Shown: positions 8,338 through 18,302 of the stretch, in pieces
Numbering within the stretch: position 1 is the first letter of the stretch
How the letters are laid out: every line of letters begins with the position of its first letter
NCBI GenBank assembly: GCA_017549185.1
Contig: JAFYVJ010000021.1
Span: 124,001-188,000 of the forward strand
DNA: 64,000 nucleotides
Source of the DNA: Roseburia sp.
GTDB lineage: Bacteria > Bacillota > Clostridia > Lachnospirales > Lachnospiraceae
Reading direction: 5' to 3'
Program-made: the position numbers and the translations under genes
Notes under the pieces: model-generated
What the model saw: only the letters and a program-made list of their open reading frames with translations
Databases searched by the model: none
What the model was told of the DNA's origin: nothing

Positions 8338-8970
8338 ATGCCAAAGAAACAGTTTTACAGAAATCAGGCGGAGACCATTATTAAAAAGTTACAGTCCCGT
8401 AATATGGAAGGTTATTACTGTGAAAACAGAGAAGAAGCCAAAGCGAAATTTATGGAATTGGTAGGGACGATACCAAAGAGTATCAGTTATGGTGGTTCCG
8501 TGACAGTGGATGAATTAGGATTAAAAGAAGCATTAGAAGCAGCCGGACATGATGTAATACGCAGAGAGAATTACAAGACACCGGAAGAAGTGAAAGCATG
8601 CTACGCAAAGCAGGCAGTTTCAGATGTATTTATGACAAGTACCAATGCGATTACAATGGATGGTGAGTTAGTGAATGTTGACGGAAGAAGTAATCGTGTA
8701 TCCTTAATTTTATACGGACCGGAAGAAGTTATTGTTGTTGCAGGTATGAATAAGGTGGTAACAGATGTGGAGGCAGGGATTGTGCGTACACGTAATTTTG
8801 CGGCACCACCAAATACAGTTCGGTTAAATTGCGATACTCCATGTGCAAAAACAGGAAAATGTGGTAATTGTCTGAGCAATACCATTTGCTGCAATATCGT
8901 AGTGACCAGAGCATCTAGAGTTCCGGGTAGAATAAAAGTGATTCTTGTTGGTGAGGAACTTGGATTTTAA
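8338..8970 (+). CDS. LUD domain (LutC-like, DUF162) protein
   Basis: 210 residues; ATG 8338 follows acaggaga. It matches the single-domain lactate-utilisation (LUD/DUF162) family: ISYGGSVTVDELGLKEAL, then MTSTNAITMDGELVNVDGRS and ILYGPEEVIVVAGMNKVV. The C-terminal part has a cysteine-rich stretch (CDTPCAKTGKCGNC, then ICC) typical of the clostridial subgroup and possibly metal- or cluster-binding. In lactate-oxidising bacteria LutC works with LutA and LutB; neither partner is near here, so the role is not defined. Confidence 0.88.
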   Translation: MPKKQFYRNQAETIIKKLQSRNMEGYYCENREEAKAKFMELVGTIPKSISYGGSVTVDELGLKEALEAAGHDVIRRENYKTPEEVKACYAKQAVSDVFMTSTNAITMDGELVNVDGRSNRVSLILYGPEEVIVVAGMNKVVTDVEAGIVRTRNFAAPPNTVRLNCDTPCAKTGKCGNCLSNTICCNIVVTRASRVPGRIKVILVGEELGF

Positions 8971-8986
8971 AAAGTAAGAGGGAAAA

Positions 8987-9973
8987 ATGAGGAAGAAAAA
9001 CGGGATATTTATGATATTGGCTGTGACACTGGTAGTATTTGCAGCAGTATTTGCAGTATTTTTGAAGGGCGAAATCGCACAGGCGGATAATGATGTAGCG
9101 TTTGAAGCCATGGAAGAATCCGTTATGACAGAAACGGTTGAAGATACAGAAAAAGTTACAGAAATAGAGGAAGTTACAGAAGTAGAGGAAGTAGAAAAAA
9201 GTTACATAGAATTGTATGGTTTGGAAGAAGTGGACAAACCGGAAAAAAGAACGGAAGAACAGATTTTATTAAAACTCGAAGAATTAGCAGAAGAATATGA
9301 TATGATTCGTGAGATTTACGAGAATGTGGATGCATATTCAATAGTAATGTTAGACCATTTAGCAAACAATCCGGAAATGGCTGCGTATGTTTTAGGAGCA
9401 TTAGAGTCAGATGGAAGCGTGACAGGTGGTTTTACGGATGCAGAATTAGAAGCAGAGTTTCCGTTGCTTTTACAGTTTGATCCGAGATGGGGCTACTTTG
9501 AATATGGTGGAAAAGAAATGGGAATTTCCGGTTGTGGACCGACCTGTCTGGCGATGACGATTTTGGGGTTGACAGATTATAAAGATGTGACGCCGGATAA
9601 AATCGCAGCATATAGTCTGGCAAATGATTATTATGTAAAAGATGTAGGAACAGCATGGGATCTAATCGATGAGTTCCCAACCTTATATGGGCTGACAGTT
9701 TCAATTACGGGAATTAATGAAGAACTTATGAAATCAGAACTTGATAAAGGAAACATGCTGATTTGTTCTGTACGAAAGGGTATCTTTACTGCAGGAGGAC
9801 ATTTTATTGTCATATATGGTTATGATGAAACAGGTTTTAAAGTAAATGATCCGATGTGTGTTGCTAGAAGTAATAAAACATGGACTTATGCACAGTTTGG
9901 CAGGCAGATTAAGCGGATTTGGTCGGTTGGCGTGAAGTATGAAGAACTTTCTGCAAGTGAAATGGTGCGATAA
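8987..9973 (+). CDS. Secreted or membrane-anchored C39-like cysteine peptidase
   Basis: 328 residues. Residues 1-33 form a signal or anchor segment (GIFMILAVTLVVFAAVFAVF). A glutamate/threonine-rich linker (about 35-75) follows and then the peptidase domain. The catalytic set of the papain-like C39_2 fold is visible: Cys183 in GISGCGPTCLAMTILGL, His272 in AGGHFIVIYGY and Asp288 in KVNDPM. It therefore likely acts outside the cell on peptides or wall-linked proteins. It lies between the LUD gene and the trigger factor gene and has no obvious partner. Confidence 0.85.
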   Translation: MRKKNGIFMILAVTLVVFAAVFAVFLKGEIAQADNDVAFEAMEESVMTETVEDTEKVTEIEEVTEVEEVEKSYIELYGLEEVDKPEKRTEEQILLKLEELAEEYDMIREIYENVDAYSIVMLDHLANNPEMAAYVLGALESDGSVTGGFTDAELEAEFPLLLQFDPRWGYFEYGGKEMGISGCGPTCLAMTILGLTDYKDVTPDKIAAYSLANDYYVKDVGTAWDLIDEFPTLYGLTVSITGINEELMKSELDKGNMLICSVRKGIFTAGGHFIVIYGYDETGFKVNDPMCVARSNKTWTYAQFGRQIKRIWSVGVKYEELSASEMVR

Positions 9974-10019
9974 TAGGGAAAATGATATGGAAATTCAACA
10001 TAAATCCGAAAAAATAGGC

Positions 10020-10048
10020 TAGTAATTTGAAAAACCTTATGCTATAAT
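10020..10048 (+). promoter_or_regulatory. Extended -10 promoter before tig
   Basis: TGC followed by TATAAT (10040-10048) forms a good extended -10 element; the -35 region (10020-10025, tagtaa) is weak. It is 95 bp upstream of the trigger factor start and is the first good promoter of the protein quality control cluster. Confidence 0.6.
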
Positions 10049-10072
10049 CTGTAAATGACTGTAATGGTCGCA

Positions 10073-10103
10073 GTATGCCCTTTTCTTAGGCATTGCGGCA
10101 TAC
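10073..10103 (+). promoter_or_regulatory. Hairpin in the tig leader
   Basis: GTATGCC at 10073-10079 pairs with GGCATAC at 10097-10103 around a 17-nt loop. It lies in the predicted 5' untranslated leader, 20 bases before the strong AAGGAGG ribosome binding site (10124-10130). A role in mRNA stability or translation is possible. Confidence 0.5.
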
Positions 10104-10142
10104 GGCTACCTTTTCTATATATTTAAGGAGGAAGATTGTTAA

Positions 10143-11483
10143 ATGAAAGTACAGGTAGAAAATTTAGAAAAAAATATGGCAAAAATCACAGTTGAAGTGC
10201 CAGCAGAAGAAACAGACAAAGCGTTAAACGCAGCTTACTTAAAAGAGAGAAGCAAAATCAGCGTTCCTGGTTTCCGTAAGGGTAAAGTACCTCGTCAGAT
10301 GATTGAAAAAATGTATGGTGCTGCAGTATTCTATGAAGAAGCAGCAAACATTTTAATTCAGGATAACTACATGAAGGCTATGGATGAAAGCGGTTTAGAT
10401 ATCGTTTCACGTCCAACAATCGATGTAGAACAGATTGAAGCTGGTAAAGAGTTCATCTTCACAATTGAAGTTGCAGTTAGACCAGAAGTTAAATTAGGCA
10501 AATACAAAGGTGTAACAGTAACAAAAGTTGATATCGAAGTAACAGATGAAGAAATTGACAACGCATTAGAGACAGAGAGACAGAAAAACTCTAGAATGAT
10601 TACAATTACAGACAGACCAGCAGCAGAAGGCGATACAGCAATGATCGACTACGAAGGTTTCTGTGATGGCGTAGCATTTGATGGTGGTAAAGCTGAGAAC
10701 CACGGTTTAGTATTAGGTTCCCACTCATTCATCGATACATTCGAAGACCAGATTATCGGTCACGTAGCTGGTGATGAATTTGATGTAAATGTTACATTCC
10801 CAGAACAGTATCATTCAGATGATTTAGCTGGCAAACCAGCAGTATTCAAAGTAAAAGTAAATGAAATCAAAGCAAAAGAACTTCCAGAATTAAACGATGA
10901 GTTTGCACAGGATGTTTCTGAATTTGATACATTAGCTGAGTACAAAGAAGATGTAAAAGCACGTCTTGCAAAAGAAAAAGAAGCTGAAGCAAAACGTACA
11001 AAAGAAGACGAAGCTATTGCAAAAATCATTGAGAAATCTGAAATGGATATTCCAGAAGCAATGCTTGAAACACAGTGTGAAAACATGATTAACGATTTTG
11101 CACAGAGAATCGCACAGAGCGGTCTCTCAATGGATCAGTATATGCAGTTCTCAGGTTTAACAATTGATAAATTAAAAGAACAGGTTCGTCCAGAAGCTGA
11201 GACACGTATCAAATCAAGCCTTGTATTAGAGCAGATTGCAAAAGAAGAAAACATCGAAATCACAGACGAAGAAATCGATGCAGAAGTTGCAAGAATGGCA
11301 GCTCAGTACGGTATGGAAGCTGATAAGTTAAAAGAATACATGGGTGAAGCTGAAAAGACATCTATGAAGAGAGATTTAGCTGTAATGAAAGCTGTTGACT
11401 TAATCATGGAAAACGTGAAAGAAAGAGCAAAAGCAAAATCTAAGAAAGAGAAAGACGAAGCAGAAGAAGCAACAGAAGAGTAA
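10143..11483 (+). CDS. tig: Trigger factor (ribosome-associated chaperone and peptidyl-prolyl isomerase)
   Basis: 446 residues, normal for trigger factor. The N-terminal ribosome-binding domain has the signature GFRKGKVPRQMIEKMYG (about residues 43-59). The FKBP-type isomerase domain spans about 155-245 (AEGDTAMIDYEGFCDG, FEDQIIGHVAGDEFDVNVTF). The C-terminal domain is helical and charged and ends in a Lys/Glu-rich tail. The protein binds at the ribosome exit site and shields nascent chains. It is the first gene of tig-clpP-clpX-lon-ysxC, a common clostridial order that groups folding with degradation. Confidence 0.97.
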   Translation: MKVQVENLEKNMAKITVEVPAEETDKALNAAYLKERSKISVPGFRKGKVPRQMIEKMYGAAVFYEEAANILIQDNYMKAMDESGLDIVSRPTIDVEQIEAGKEFIFTIEVAVRPEVKLGKYKGVTVTKVDIEVTDEEIDNALETERQKNSRMITITDRPAAEGDTAMIDYEGFCDGVAFDGGKAENHGLVLGSHSFIDTFEDQIIGHVAGDEFDVNVTFPEQYHSDDLAGKPAVFKVKVNEIKAKELPELNDEFAQDVSEFDTLAEYKEDVKARLAKEKEAEAKRTKEDEAIAKIIEKSEMDIPEAMLETQCENMINDFAQRIAQSGLSMDQYMQFSGLTIDKLKEQVRPEAETRIKSSLVLEQIAKEENIEITDEEIDAEVARMAAQYGMEADKLKEYMGEAEKTSMKRDLAVMKAVDLIMENVKERAKAKSKKEKDEAEEATEE

Positions 11484-11507
11484 GACTTTTTCAAAAAAGT
11501 AAACAGT

Positions 11508-11534
11508 ACAGACTGACTCGTAGAGTCAGTCTGT
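11508..11534 (+). terminator. Strong hairpin after tig
   Basis: A 12-bp perfect stem with a 3-nt loop (ACAGACTGACTC, loop GTA, GAGTCAGTCTGT) sits 24 bases after the tig stop. Only three T residues follow, so it may be a partial terminator or an mRNA-processing structure that sets the ratio of tig to clpP transcript. Confidence 0.6.
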
Positions 11535-11559
11535 TTGAAGTTTGTGCGAATAATGAGGA

Positions 11560-11621
11560 GAATGACCTGCTTGCATGGTCATTCGACGAATATTGTGTCA
11601 GCCGTGATGGTAGTTCACGGC
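11560..11621 (+). promoter_or_regulatory. Tandem hairpins in the clpP leader
   Basis: Two perfect stem-loops follow each other: GAATGACC/GGTCATTC (11560-11584, 9-nt loop) and GCCGTGA/TCACGGC (11601-11621, 7-nt loop). The second ends one base before the clpP ribosome binding site (agaggag), so folding could influence translation. No T-tract is present. Confidence 0.55.
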
Positions 11622-11636
11622 AGAGAGGAGATTTAT

Positions 11637-12218
11637 ATGAGTTTAGTACCTTATGTCGTTGAGCAGACAAGTCGTGGTGAAAGAAACTATGACATTTATT
11701 CAAGATTATTAAAAGACCGTATTATTTTCTTAAGTGACGAGGTGAACGATGTAACAGCAAGTCTTGTTGTTGCACAGCTTTTATTCCTTGAAGCAGAGGA
11801 TCCAAATAAAGACATTCATTTGTATATTAATTCCCCGGGAGGTTCTGTAACTGCAGGTATGGCTATCTATGATACAATGCAGTACATTAAATGTGATGTT
11901 AGTACCATTTGTATTGGTATGGCAGCTTCTATGGGAGCTTTCCTTTTAGCTGGCGGTGCCAAAGGAAAACGTTTTGCATTACCAAATGCAGAGGTAATGA
12001 TTCATCAGCCACTTGGCGGTGCCAAAGGTCAGGCAACAGAGATTCAGATTGCAGCAGAGCATATTTTAAAAACAAGAAAGAAATTAAATGAAGCACTTGC
12101 TGCAAATACAGGTAGAACCTATGAAGAAATCGCACGTGATACAGAACGTGATAACTATATGACTGCTGAAGAAGCAAAGGAATATGGTTTGATCGATAAT
12201 GTAATTGAAAAACGATAA
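11637..12218 (+). CDS. clpP: ATP-dependent Clp protease proteolytic subunit
   Basis: 193 residues, the standard ClpP length, starting at ATG 11637 ([15 protein letters not shown]) behind agagaggag; an upstream in-frame ATG at 11535 would add 34 residues of unrelated sequence. The serine protease triad is Ser98 ([11 protein letters not shown]), His123 (VMIHQPLGG) and Asp172 ([10 protein letters not shown]). ClpP forms a 14-subunit barrel and degrades proteins fed by ClpX, encoded just downstream. The VDNV-like end seen in many relatives reads LIDNVIEKR here. Confidence 0.98.
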   Translation: MSLVPYVVEQTSRGERNYDIYSRLLKDRIIFLSDEVNDVTASLVVAQLLFLEAEDPNKDIHLYINSPGGSVTAGMAIYDTMQYIKCDVSTICIGMAASMGAFLLAGGAKGKRFALPNAEVMIHQPLGGAKGQATEIQIAAEHILKTRKKLNEALAANTGRTYEEIARDTERDNYMTAEEAKEYGLIDNVIEKR

Positions 12219-12303
12219 TCATAAAAAATTAGAGAGGTAATGTTTCGGAATTTCATATAATTAAAAGGTATTGGTTTTGAAACATTGCATGTGGAGAAGT
12301 AAA

Positions 12304-13545
12304 ATGGCAGGAAGAAATGAAGATATGTTCCGTTGTTCTTTTTGTGGAAAACCACAGGGGCAGGTTCGTAAATTGATTGCAGGACCAAACGGTGCATACA
12401 TTTGTGATGAATGTGTAGACATTTGTGCTGAAATCATTGAAGAAGAATTAGAAAATGATGAATATTTCGGTCAGGATGAAAAAGATTTAAAAGAACAGAT
12501 TAATCTTTTGAAACCAAAGGAAATGAAAGCATTTTTAGATGAATATGTAATCGGACAGGAACAGGCAAAAAAAGTATTGTCGGTAGCGGTATATAACCAC
12601 TATAAGAGAATTATGGCTGCGGATACTTTGGATGTGGAATTGCAGAAGAGTAATATTCTTATGCTTGGTCCGACCGGTTCAGGTAAAACATATCTTGCAC
12701 AGACATTAGCTCGTATTTTAAATGTACCATTTGCCATTGCAGATGCTACTACTTTGACCGAAGCAGGTTATGTAGGTGAAGATGTAGAGAATATTCTTCT
12801 CAAATTGATTCAGGCAGCAGATTATGATATTGAACGTGCTCAGCACGGAATTATTTATTTAGATGAAATCGATAAGATTTCTAAAAAATCAGAGAATGTA
12901 TCTATTACCAGAGATGTGTCTGGTGAAGGTGTACAGCAGGCGCTTTTAAAAATCTTAGAAGGAACAGTAGCATCCGTTCCGCCACAGGGAGGTAGAAAGC
13001 ACCCACAGCAGGAGTTGATTCAGATTGATACAACCAATATTCTATTTATCTGCGGTGGTGCGTTTGATGGTTTAGAAAAGATCATTGAACAGCGTTTAGA
13101 CCAGAAAATTATTGGTTTTAATGCAGATGTACACGCAAAAGGCGAATTTAATGTGGGTGAGATTTTAAAACATGCACTTCCACAGGATTTTGTGAAGTTT
13201 GGTTTGATTCCGGAGTTTATCGGACGTGTGCCAATCACAGTATCGTTGGATTTATTAGATAAAGACGCTTTGATTCGCATTTTGAGAGAACCAAAGAATT
13301 CACTGGTAAAACAGTATATAAAACTTTTTGAGTTAGATGGAGTTGCCTTAGAATTTGAAGATGAGGCATTAGAAGCAATTGTAGCGAAAGCAATTGAACG
13401 TAAGACCGGAGCAAGAGGATTACGTGCGATTATGGAAGCAGCTACATTAGATTTGATGTATCAGATTCCTTCTGATGAATCAATTGCAAAATGTGTGATT
13501 ACCCAGGAGATGGTAGAAAATGCACTTGTAATTGACAAAAAATAA
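12304..13545 (+). CDS. clpX: ATP-dependent Clp protease ATP-binding subunit ClpX
   Basis: 413 residues from ATG 12304 ([16 protein letters not shown]) behind gtggagaag. The N-terminal zinc-binding domain has Cys11, Cys14, Cys34 and Cys37. The AAA+ module follows: Walker A GPTGSGKT (122-129), Walker [11 protein letters not shown], sensor regions, and the pore loop GYVGED. The IGF loop that docks on ClpP is present as KIIGFNAD. ClpX unfolds tagged substrates and threads them into ClpP. In the 85-bp gap after clpP an 8-bp inverted repeat (AATGTTTC 12239-12246, GAAACATT 12279-12286) could form a leader hairpin. Confidence 0.98.
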   Translation: MAGRNEDMFRCSFCGKPQGQVRKLIAGPNGAYICDECVDICAEIIEEELENDEYFGQDEKDLKEQINLLKPKEMKAFLDEYVIGQEQAKKVLSVAVYNHYKRIMAADTLDVELQKSNILMLGPTGSGKTYLAQTLARILNVPFAIADATTLTEAGYVGEDVENILLKLIQAADYDIERAQHGIIYLDEIDKISKKSENVSITRDVSGEGVQQALLKILEGTVASVPPQGGRKHPQQELIQIDTTNILFICGGAFDGLEKIIEQRLDQKIIGFNADVHAKGEFNVGEILKHALPQDFVKFGLIPEFIGRVPITVSLDLLDKDALIRILREPKNSLVKQYIKLFELDGVALEFEDEALEAIVAKAIERKTGARGLRAIMEAATLDLMYQIPSDESIAKCVITQEMVENALVIDKK

Positions 13546-13587
13546 CGATTCGATAAGTCGGAGCATTGGAGTAATGACTGATAAAGG

Positions 13588-13616
13588 AAGGAGTCTGCAA
13601 ATGCAGGCTCCTTTTG
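13588..13616 (+). terminator. Hairpin with T-tract between clpX and lon
   Basis: AAGGAGTCTGC pairs with GCAGGCTCCTT (one G-T opposition) around AAAT, followed by TT. It is 43 bases after clpX and likely ends or attenuates transcription before lon. Confidence 0.65.
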
Positions 13617-13656
13617 TACAGGCAAAAGATATGCTATTTTTAGTATAGGAGAAATT

Positions 13657-15972
13657 ATGGACACAATGATAAGAAAATTGCCGGCGATAGCGTTACGTGG
13701 CATGGTAATTTTGCCGGGAATGATTGCTCATTTTGATGTGAGTCGTGAAAAATCTATCCGTGCAGTAGAAGAAAGTATGATGGATGAACAACATATTTTT
13801 CTAGTGGCACAAAAGGATATTGAAAAAGAGAATCCGGATATTTCGGATGTGTATAAAATAGGAACGATAGCAGAGGTAAAACAAGTTATCAAATTACAAA
13901 ATAATATCGTTCGTATTTTAGTAGAAGGAAAAGAACGGGCGGAGTTGTCAGCTTTTTTAGATTGTCCTGAATATCTTTATGCAGAAGTAATCCGTTTTGA
14001 TGAGGAGGAAGAAGAGCTGTATGAGGATGTGCAGCAGGCAATGATAAGGGGATTGCAGGAGACTTTTGGAAGATATTTAGCGGTAAATCCAAAACTTGGT
14101 AAGGACTTACAACGTCATGTAAACGAGATGAAAGATTTGCAAAAGTTAATGGATATGCTCGCTAATAATTTGCCGCTACGTTATGAAGAAAAGCAGAAAA
14201 TTTTAGAAGCAGTTTCTTTGACAGAACGTTACGAAGTATTAACGGCACAACTTTTGATGGAAATCGAAGTGACCGCCATTAAAAATGATTTACAGAAAAA
14301 AGTAAAAGAACGTGTAGATAAGAATCAGAAAGAGTATATTCTTCGTGAGCAGATGAAAGTAATTCGCGAGGAACTTGGTGAAGATAATACGGAATCTGAT
14401 GCGGAAGGTTATTTAGAAGCATTAAAGAAGTTAAAAGCAGATAAAGAAGTAAAAGATAAAATTCGCAAAGAGGTAGAGCGTTTTAAAAATATTTCTCCGA
14501 ACTCTTCAGAGAGTGCAGTGACGAGAGGGTATATTGAGACTTTACTGGAATTGCCTTGGGATAAAACATCAAAAGATAATTGCGATATTAAAAATGCAGA
14601 GTCTGTTTTGGATGAAGACCATTACGGTTTAGAAAAAGTAAAAGAGCGTATGTTAGAATTTTTGGCAGTACGTAATCTGACCAGTAAGGGAGAGAGTCCG
14701 ATTATTTGTCTGGTAGGACCTCCGGGAACAGGTAAAACATCTATTGCACGTTCTGTAGCCAGAGCCTTGGATAAAAAATATGTTCGCATTTGTCTTGGCG
14801 GTGTTCGTGACGAAGCGGAGATTCGAGGCCACAGAAAGACATATGTAGGTGCAATGCCTGGACGTATCGCAAATGGCTTAAAGAGTGCCGGAGTGAAAAA
14901 TCCGCTTATGCTGTTGGATGAAATCGACAAGATGAGTAATGATTATAAGGGAGACCCATCCTCTGCGATGTTAGAGGTATTAGATTCTGAACAGAATAAT
15001 AAATTCAGAGATCATTATGTGGAACTTCCATTGGATTTATCAGAAGTATTGTTTATTGCTACAGCAAATTCGGTACAAAGTATTCCAAAGCCTCTTTTGG
15101 ATCGTATGGAGCTGATTGAGGTTACCAGCTATACGGAAAATGAAAAACTTCATATTGCTAAAAGGCATTTGTTTGATAAGCAGTTAGAGCGTAATGGGTT
15201 AAAAACGGGAGAATTAACGATTAGTGATAAAGCATTATCTGTAATTATTCGTGGTTATACGAGAGAAGCAGGTGTGCGTAACTTAGAACGTAAGATAGGA
15301 GAAATCTGTCGTAAGGCTGCCAGAGAAATTTTTGAAGGTGATAAACAGGCAGTAAAAGTAACAGAACAAAATCTGACTAAATATCTCGGTAAGCAGAAAT
15401 ATGATTTTGACAAACGTAATGAACATGACGAAATTGGTGTAGTACGTGGACTGGCATGGACGAGTGTAGGCGGAGATACGTTAGAAATCGAAGTAAATGT
15501 TATGCCGGGCAAGGGAGAATTTAATCTGACAGGACAGTTAGGCGATGTCATGAAAGAGTCTGCACAGGCAGGTATTAGTTATATTCGTTCTGTGAGTGAA
15601 GAATATCATATTTCAAAAGAATTCTTTAAGGAGCATGATATTCATATTCACATTCCGGAAGGAGCTACACCAAAGGATGGTCCGTCGGCGGGTATTACAA
15701 TGACAACGGCGATGTTGTCTGCAATCACCAAGACACCGGTACGTGCAGATGTTGCCATGACAGGTGAGATTACGCTTCGTGGACGAGTACTTCCAATAGG
15801 AGGACTGAAAGAAAAACTTCTGGCAGCAAAAAATGCTGGTATCAAAACTATTTGTGTTCCAAAGAAAAATGAAAAGGATATAGAAGAAGTGTCAGCCGAA
15901 ATAAAAAAAGGATTAGAGATTGTTTTTGTAGAACAGATTCAGGAAGTTTTGGATGTGGCACTTGTGAAATAG
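13657..15972 (+). CDS. lon: ATP-dependent protease Lon (LonA type)
   Basis: 771 residues, the usual LonA length. Order of domains: N-terminal substrate-binding region (1 to about 200), coiled coil ([18 protein letters not shown]), AAA+ domain with Walker A GPPGTGKT (354-361) and Walker [12 protein letters not shown], and the C-terminal protease with the Ser-Lys dyad Ser677 (PKDGPSAG) and Lys720 (GGLKEK), spaced 43 residues apart as in E. coli. It degrades damaged and short-lived regulatory proteins. ATG 13657 follows taggagaaatt. It lies in its expected place between clpX and ysxC. Confidence 0.98.
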   Translation: MDTMIRKLPAIALRGMVILPGMIAHFDVSREKSIRAVEESMMDEQHIFLVAQKDIEKENPDISDVYKIGTIAEVKQVIKLQNNIVRILVEGKERAELSAFLDCPEYLYAEVIRFDEEEEELYEDVQQAMIRGLQETFGRYLAVNPKLGKDLQRHVNEMKDLQKLMDMLANNLPLRYEEKQKILEAVSLTERYEVLTAQLLMEIEVTAIKNDLQKKVKERVDKNQKEYILREQMKVIREELGEDNTESDAEGYLEALKKLKADKEVKDKIRKEVERFKNISPNSSESAVTRGYIETLLELPWDKTSKDNCDIKNAESVLDEDHYGLEKVKERMLEFLAVRNLTSKGESPIICLVGPPGTGKTSIARSVARALDKKYVRICLGGVRDEAEIRGHRKTYVGAMPGRIANGLKSAGVKNPLMLLDEIDKMSNDYKGDPSSAMLEVLDSEQNNKFRDHYVELPLDLSEVLFIATANSVQSIPKPLLDRMELIEVTSYTENEKLHIAKRHLFDKQLERNGLKTGELTISDKALSVIIRGYTREAGVRNLERKIGEICRKAAREIFEGDKQAVKVTEQNLTKYLGKQKYDFDKRNEHDEIGVVRGLAWTSVGGDTLEIEVNVMPGKGEFNLTGQLGDVMKESAQAGISYIRSVSEEYHISKEFFKEHDIHIHIPEGATPKDGPSAGITMTTAMLSAITKTPVRADVAMTGEITLRGRVLPIGGLKEKLLAAKNAGIKTICVPKKNEKDIEEVSAEIKKGLEIVFVEQIQEVLDVALVK

Positions 15973-16086
15973 CTATAAATAGATTATATTTATATTTAAG
16001 AATCAAGTAATTATTAATATTATTGAATAATTATAACTATGAAGGTACTGAATAGTTATGAATAATTACAGAATCAGGAGTATCCT

Positions 16087-16692
16087 ATGATAATTAAAAA
16101 TGTGAGTTTGGAAACTGTTTGTGGTATTACGAGCAAGATTCCGGACAATATGTATAATGAGGTGGCATTTGCGGGGAAGTCTAATGTGGGAAAATCTTCC
16201 TTGATTAATGCACTTATGAACCGCAAGTCTCTTGCGAGAACTTCATCACAGCCGGGTAAGACACAAACGATTAATTTTTATAATATTAATGATGCAATGT
16301 ATTTGGTAGATTTACCGGGATATGGCTATGCAAAGGTGTCAGAGAGAGAAAAAGAAAAGTGGGGCGAGATGATTGAACGATATCTTAAGACATCAAAAAA
16401 GCTAAAGGCAGTTTTTTTGTTGATTGATATCCGTCATGATCCATCAGCGAATGATAGGCAGATGTATGAATGGATGGTATATCAGGGATATGCACCAATT
16501 ATCATTGCTACAAAACTAGATAAGATTAAGCGTAGCCAGATACAGAAAAATGTGAAGGCAATCAGAGAGGGCTTGAAGGTAGAACCCGGAACGATTATCA
16601 TTCCGTTCTCTGCGGAAACGAAGCAGGGGCGTGATGAAATCTGGGAGTTAATAGATTCATTTGTTTTACAACAGGAGGAAATTGACGTATGA
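16087..16692 (+). CDS. ysxC: Ribosome biogenesis GTP-binding protein YsxC/YihA (EngB)
   Basis: 201 residues. The TrmE-Era-EngA-YihA GTPase motifs are in order: G1 AGKSNVGKSSL, G2 around TSSQPGKTQTINF, G3 LVDLPGYGYA, G4 IIATKLDKI and G5 PFSAETKQG. YsxC helps the late assembly of the 50S ribosomal subunit. ATG 16087 follows aatcaggagtatcct. The 114-bp AT-rich gap before it holds the words GAATAGTTATG and GAATAATTACAG, which resemble a repeat family found elsewhere in the window. It overlaps pncB by four bases. Confidence 0.95.
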   Translation: MIIKNVSLETVCGITSKIPDNMYNEVAFAGKSNVGKSSLINALMNRKSLARTSSQPGKTQTINFYNINDAMYLVDLPGYGYAKVSEREKEKWGEMIERYLKTSKKLKAVFLLIDIRHDPSANDRQMYEWMVYQGYAPIIIATKLDKIKRSQIQKNVKAIREGLKVEPGTIIIPFSAETKQGRDEIWELIDSFVLQQEEIDV

Positions 16693-18158
16693 AGCAGTCA
16701 GAAAAAAGAAATTTAACGATGGTAATGGATTTATATGAACTTACGATGGCGAATGGTTATTTTAACTCGGGTGATAAAGAGAGTCGAGTTGCGTTTGATG
16801 TATTTTATCGTAAGAATCCGGACAAGGGTGGTTTTGCGATTTTTGCAGGCCTAGAGCAGATTATTGAATATATCGAGAGCCTGCGTTTCGAAGAAGAGGA
16901 TATTGCATATTTGCGATCGTTAAATATTTTTACTGATGACTTTTTAGCGTATTTAAAAGATTTTACATTTAGAGGGGATATCTATGCATTTCCGGAAGGT
17001 ACCATTATGTATCCAAATGAACCGATTATAACAGTGGTAGCTCCGCTTATTGATGCACAGTTAGTAGAAACAGCTATTTTAGCACTTGTGAATCATCAGT
17101 CACTGGTAGCTACAAAAACGAGAAGAATTGTACGTGCGGCAGCTGGTAAGGCAGTAGCTGACTTTGGTGCGAGACGTGCACATAATATGGATGCCGCAGT
17201 TTATGGTGCCAGAGCAGCATATATTGGTGGTGCAGTAGGTACGGCCACTGTTTTGGCAGGTCAGATGTTCGATATTCCGGTGAGTGGAACAATGGCACAT
17301 AGTTGGATTATGTATTATCAGGATGAATTCGAAGCATTTAAGACATATGCCGAGAATTATCCGGATAGTACAACACTTTTAGTTGATACTTATGATACTT
17401 TGAATTCCGGTATTCCGAATGCAATACGTACAGCCAAAGAAGTATTAGAACCAATGGGCAAGCGGTTAAAAGGCGTACGTATTGATAGTGGTGATTTAGC
17501 ATATTTGTCAAATAAAGTGCGTGAGATGTTAGACGAAGCCGGATTAGAAGACTGTAAGATTATTGTATCTAATAGTTTGGATGAACATACGATTCGTTCA
17601 CTGAATAACCAGAAAGCCAAAATTGACAGTTATGGTGTAGGTGAACGTTTGATTACAGGTGCGTCTAGTGAGTTTTCCGGGGATAAAATTTCACTACTTG
17701 GGGCAGTATATAAAATTGTAGCAGTTGAAGAGAATGGAGAATTTAAGCCTCGTATTAAGATTTCGGGAAATGTAGAAAAAATTACTAATCCCGGATTGAA
17801 AAAGGTATATCGAATCTATGATGAGAATGGTAAAGCGATAGCGGATTTACTAGCTAAAGCAGAGGAAGACATTGATTTAACAAAGGACTTCCGCTTTGTG
17901 AATCCGGAAATGCCATGGAAGAATCAGTATTTCACTAATTGTACAGCCAAGAATCTGCAACAGAAAATTTTTGAAAATGGAAAACTTGTCTATAAGATTC
18001 CTAGTATTCATGAAATCAGAGATTATGTACGTCAGCAGTTAGAAACTGAAATATGGGAAGAAGAACAGCGTTTCCACAATCCGCATAAGCACTTTATGGA
18101 TATGACACCGGATTATTATGAGATGAAGATGAATCTTCTTTATGACCTACGCGAGTAG
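16689..18158 (+). CDS. pncB: Nicotinate phosphoribosyltransferase
   Basis: 489 residues, the length of the Gram-positive pncB family. The N-terminus LTMVMDLYELTMANGYF is characteristic, as are FDVFYRKNPDKGGFAIFAGL, the catalytic region DFGARRAHNMDAAVYGARAA with its conserved histidine, GTMAHSWIM, and the phosphate site GVRIDSGDLAYLS. It makes nicotinate mononucleotide from nicotinate and PRPP for NAD salvage. The start overlaps the ysxC stop (ATGA type overlap). Confidence 0.96.
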   Translation: MKQSEKRNLTMVMDLYELTMANGYFNSGDKESRVAFDVFYRKNPDKGGFAIFAGLEQIIEYIESLRFEEEDIAYLRSLNIFTDDFLAYLKDFTFRGDIYAFPEGTIMYPNEPIITVVAPLIDAQLVETAILALVNHQSLVATKTRRIVRAAAGKAVADFGARRAHNMDAAVYGARAAYIGGAVGTATVLAGQMFDIPVSGTMAHSWIMYYQDEFEAFKTYAENYPDSTTLLVDTYDTLNSGIPNAIRTAKEVLEPMGKRLKGVRIDSGDLAYLSNKVREMLDEAGLEDCKIIVSNSLDEHTIRSLNNQKAKIDSYGVGERLITGASSEFSGDKISLLGAVYKIVAVEENGEFKPRIKISGNVEKITNPGLKKVYRIYDENGKAIADLLAKAEEDIDLTKDFRFVNPEMPWKNQYFTNCTAKNLQQKIFENGKLVYKIPSIHEIRDYVRQQLETEIWEEEQRFHNPHKHFMDMTPDYYEMKMNLLYDLRE

Positions 18159-18171
18159 CGAGGAAAATTGT

Positions 18172-18239
18172 GTGCAAGCACTTCCCGCATAGGAGAAAAG
18201 TACGGAGTATGTTTTCTCCTATGCGGGAAGTGCTTGTGC
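18172..18239. repeat. Perfect 25-bp inverted repeat after pncB
   Basis: The arm at 18175-18199 is the exact reverse complement of 18212-18236, separated by 12 nt; G-U pairs extend it to 18172-18239. It begins 16 bases after the pncB stop. The run TTTT is inside the stem and not after it, so it may act as a terminator only in part, or be an inserted palindromic repeat. Confidence 0.8.
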
Positions 18240-18302
18240 TAAGATTTGACGAGCACCGCGATATGAGAAACTTGTTTCAAATACGCAAGTAATAAAAATA
18301 AG

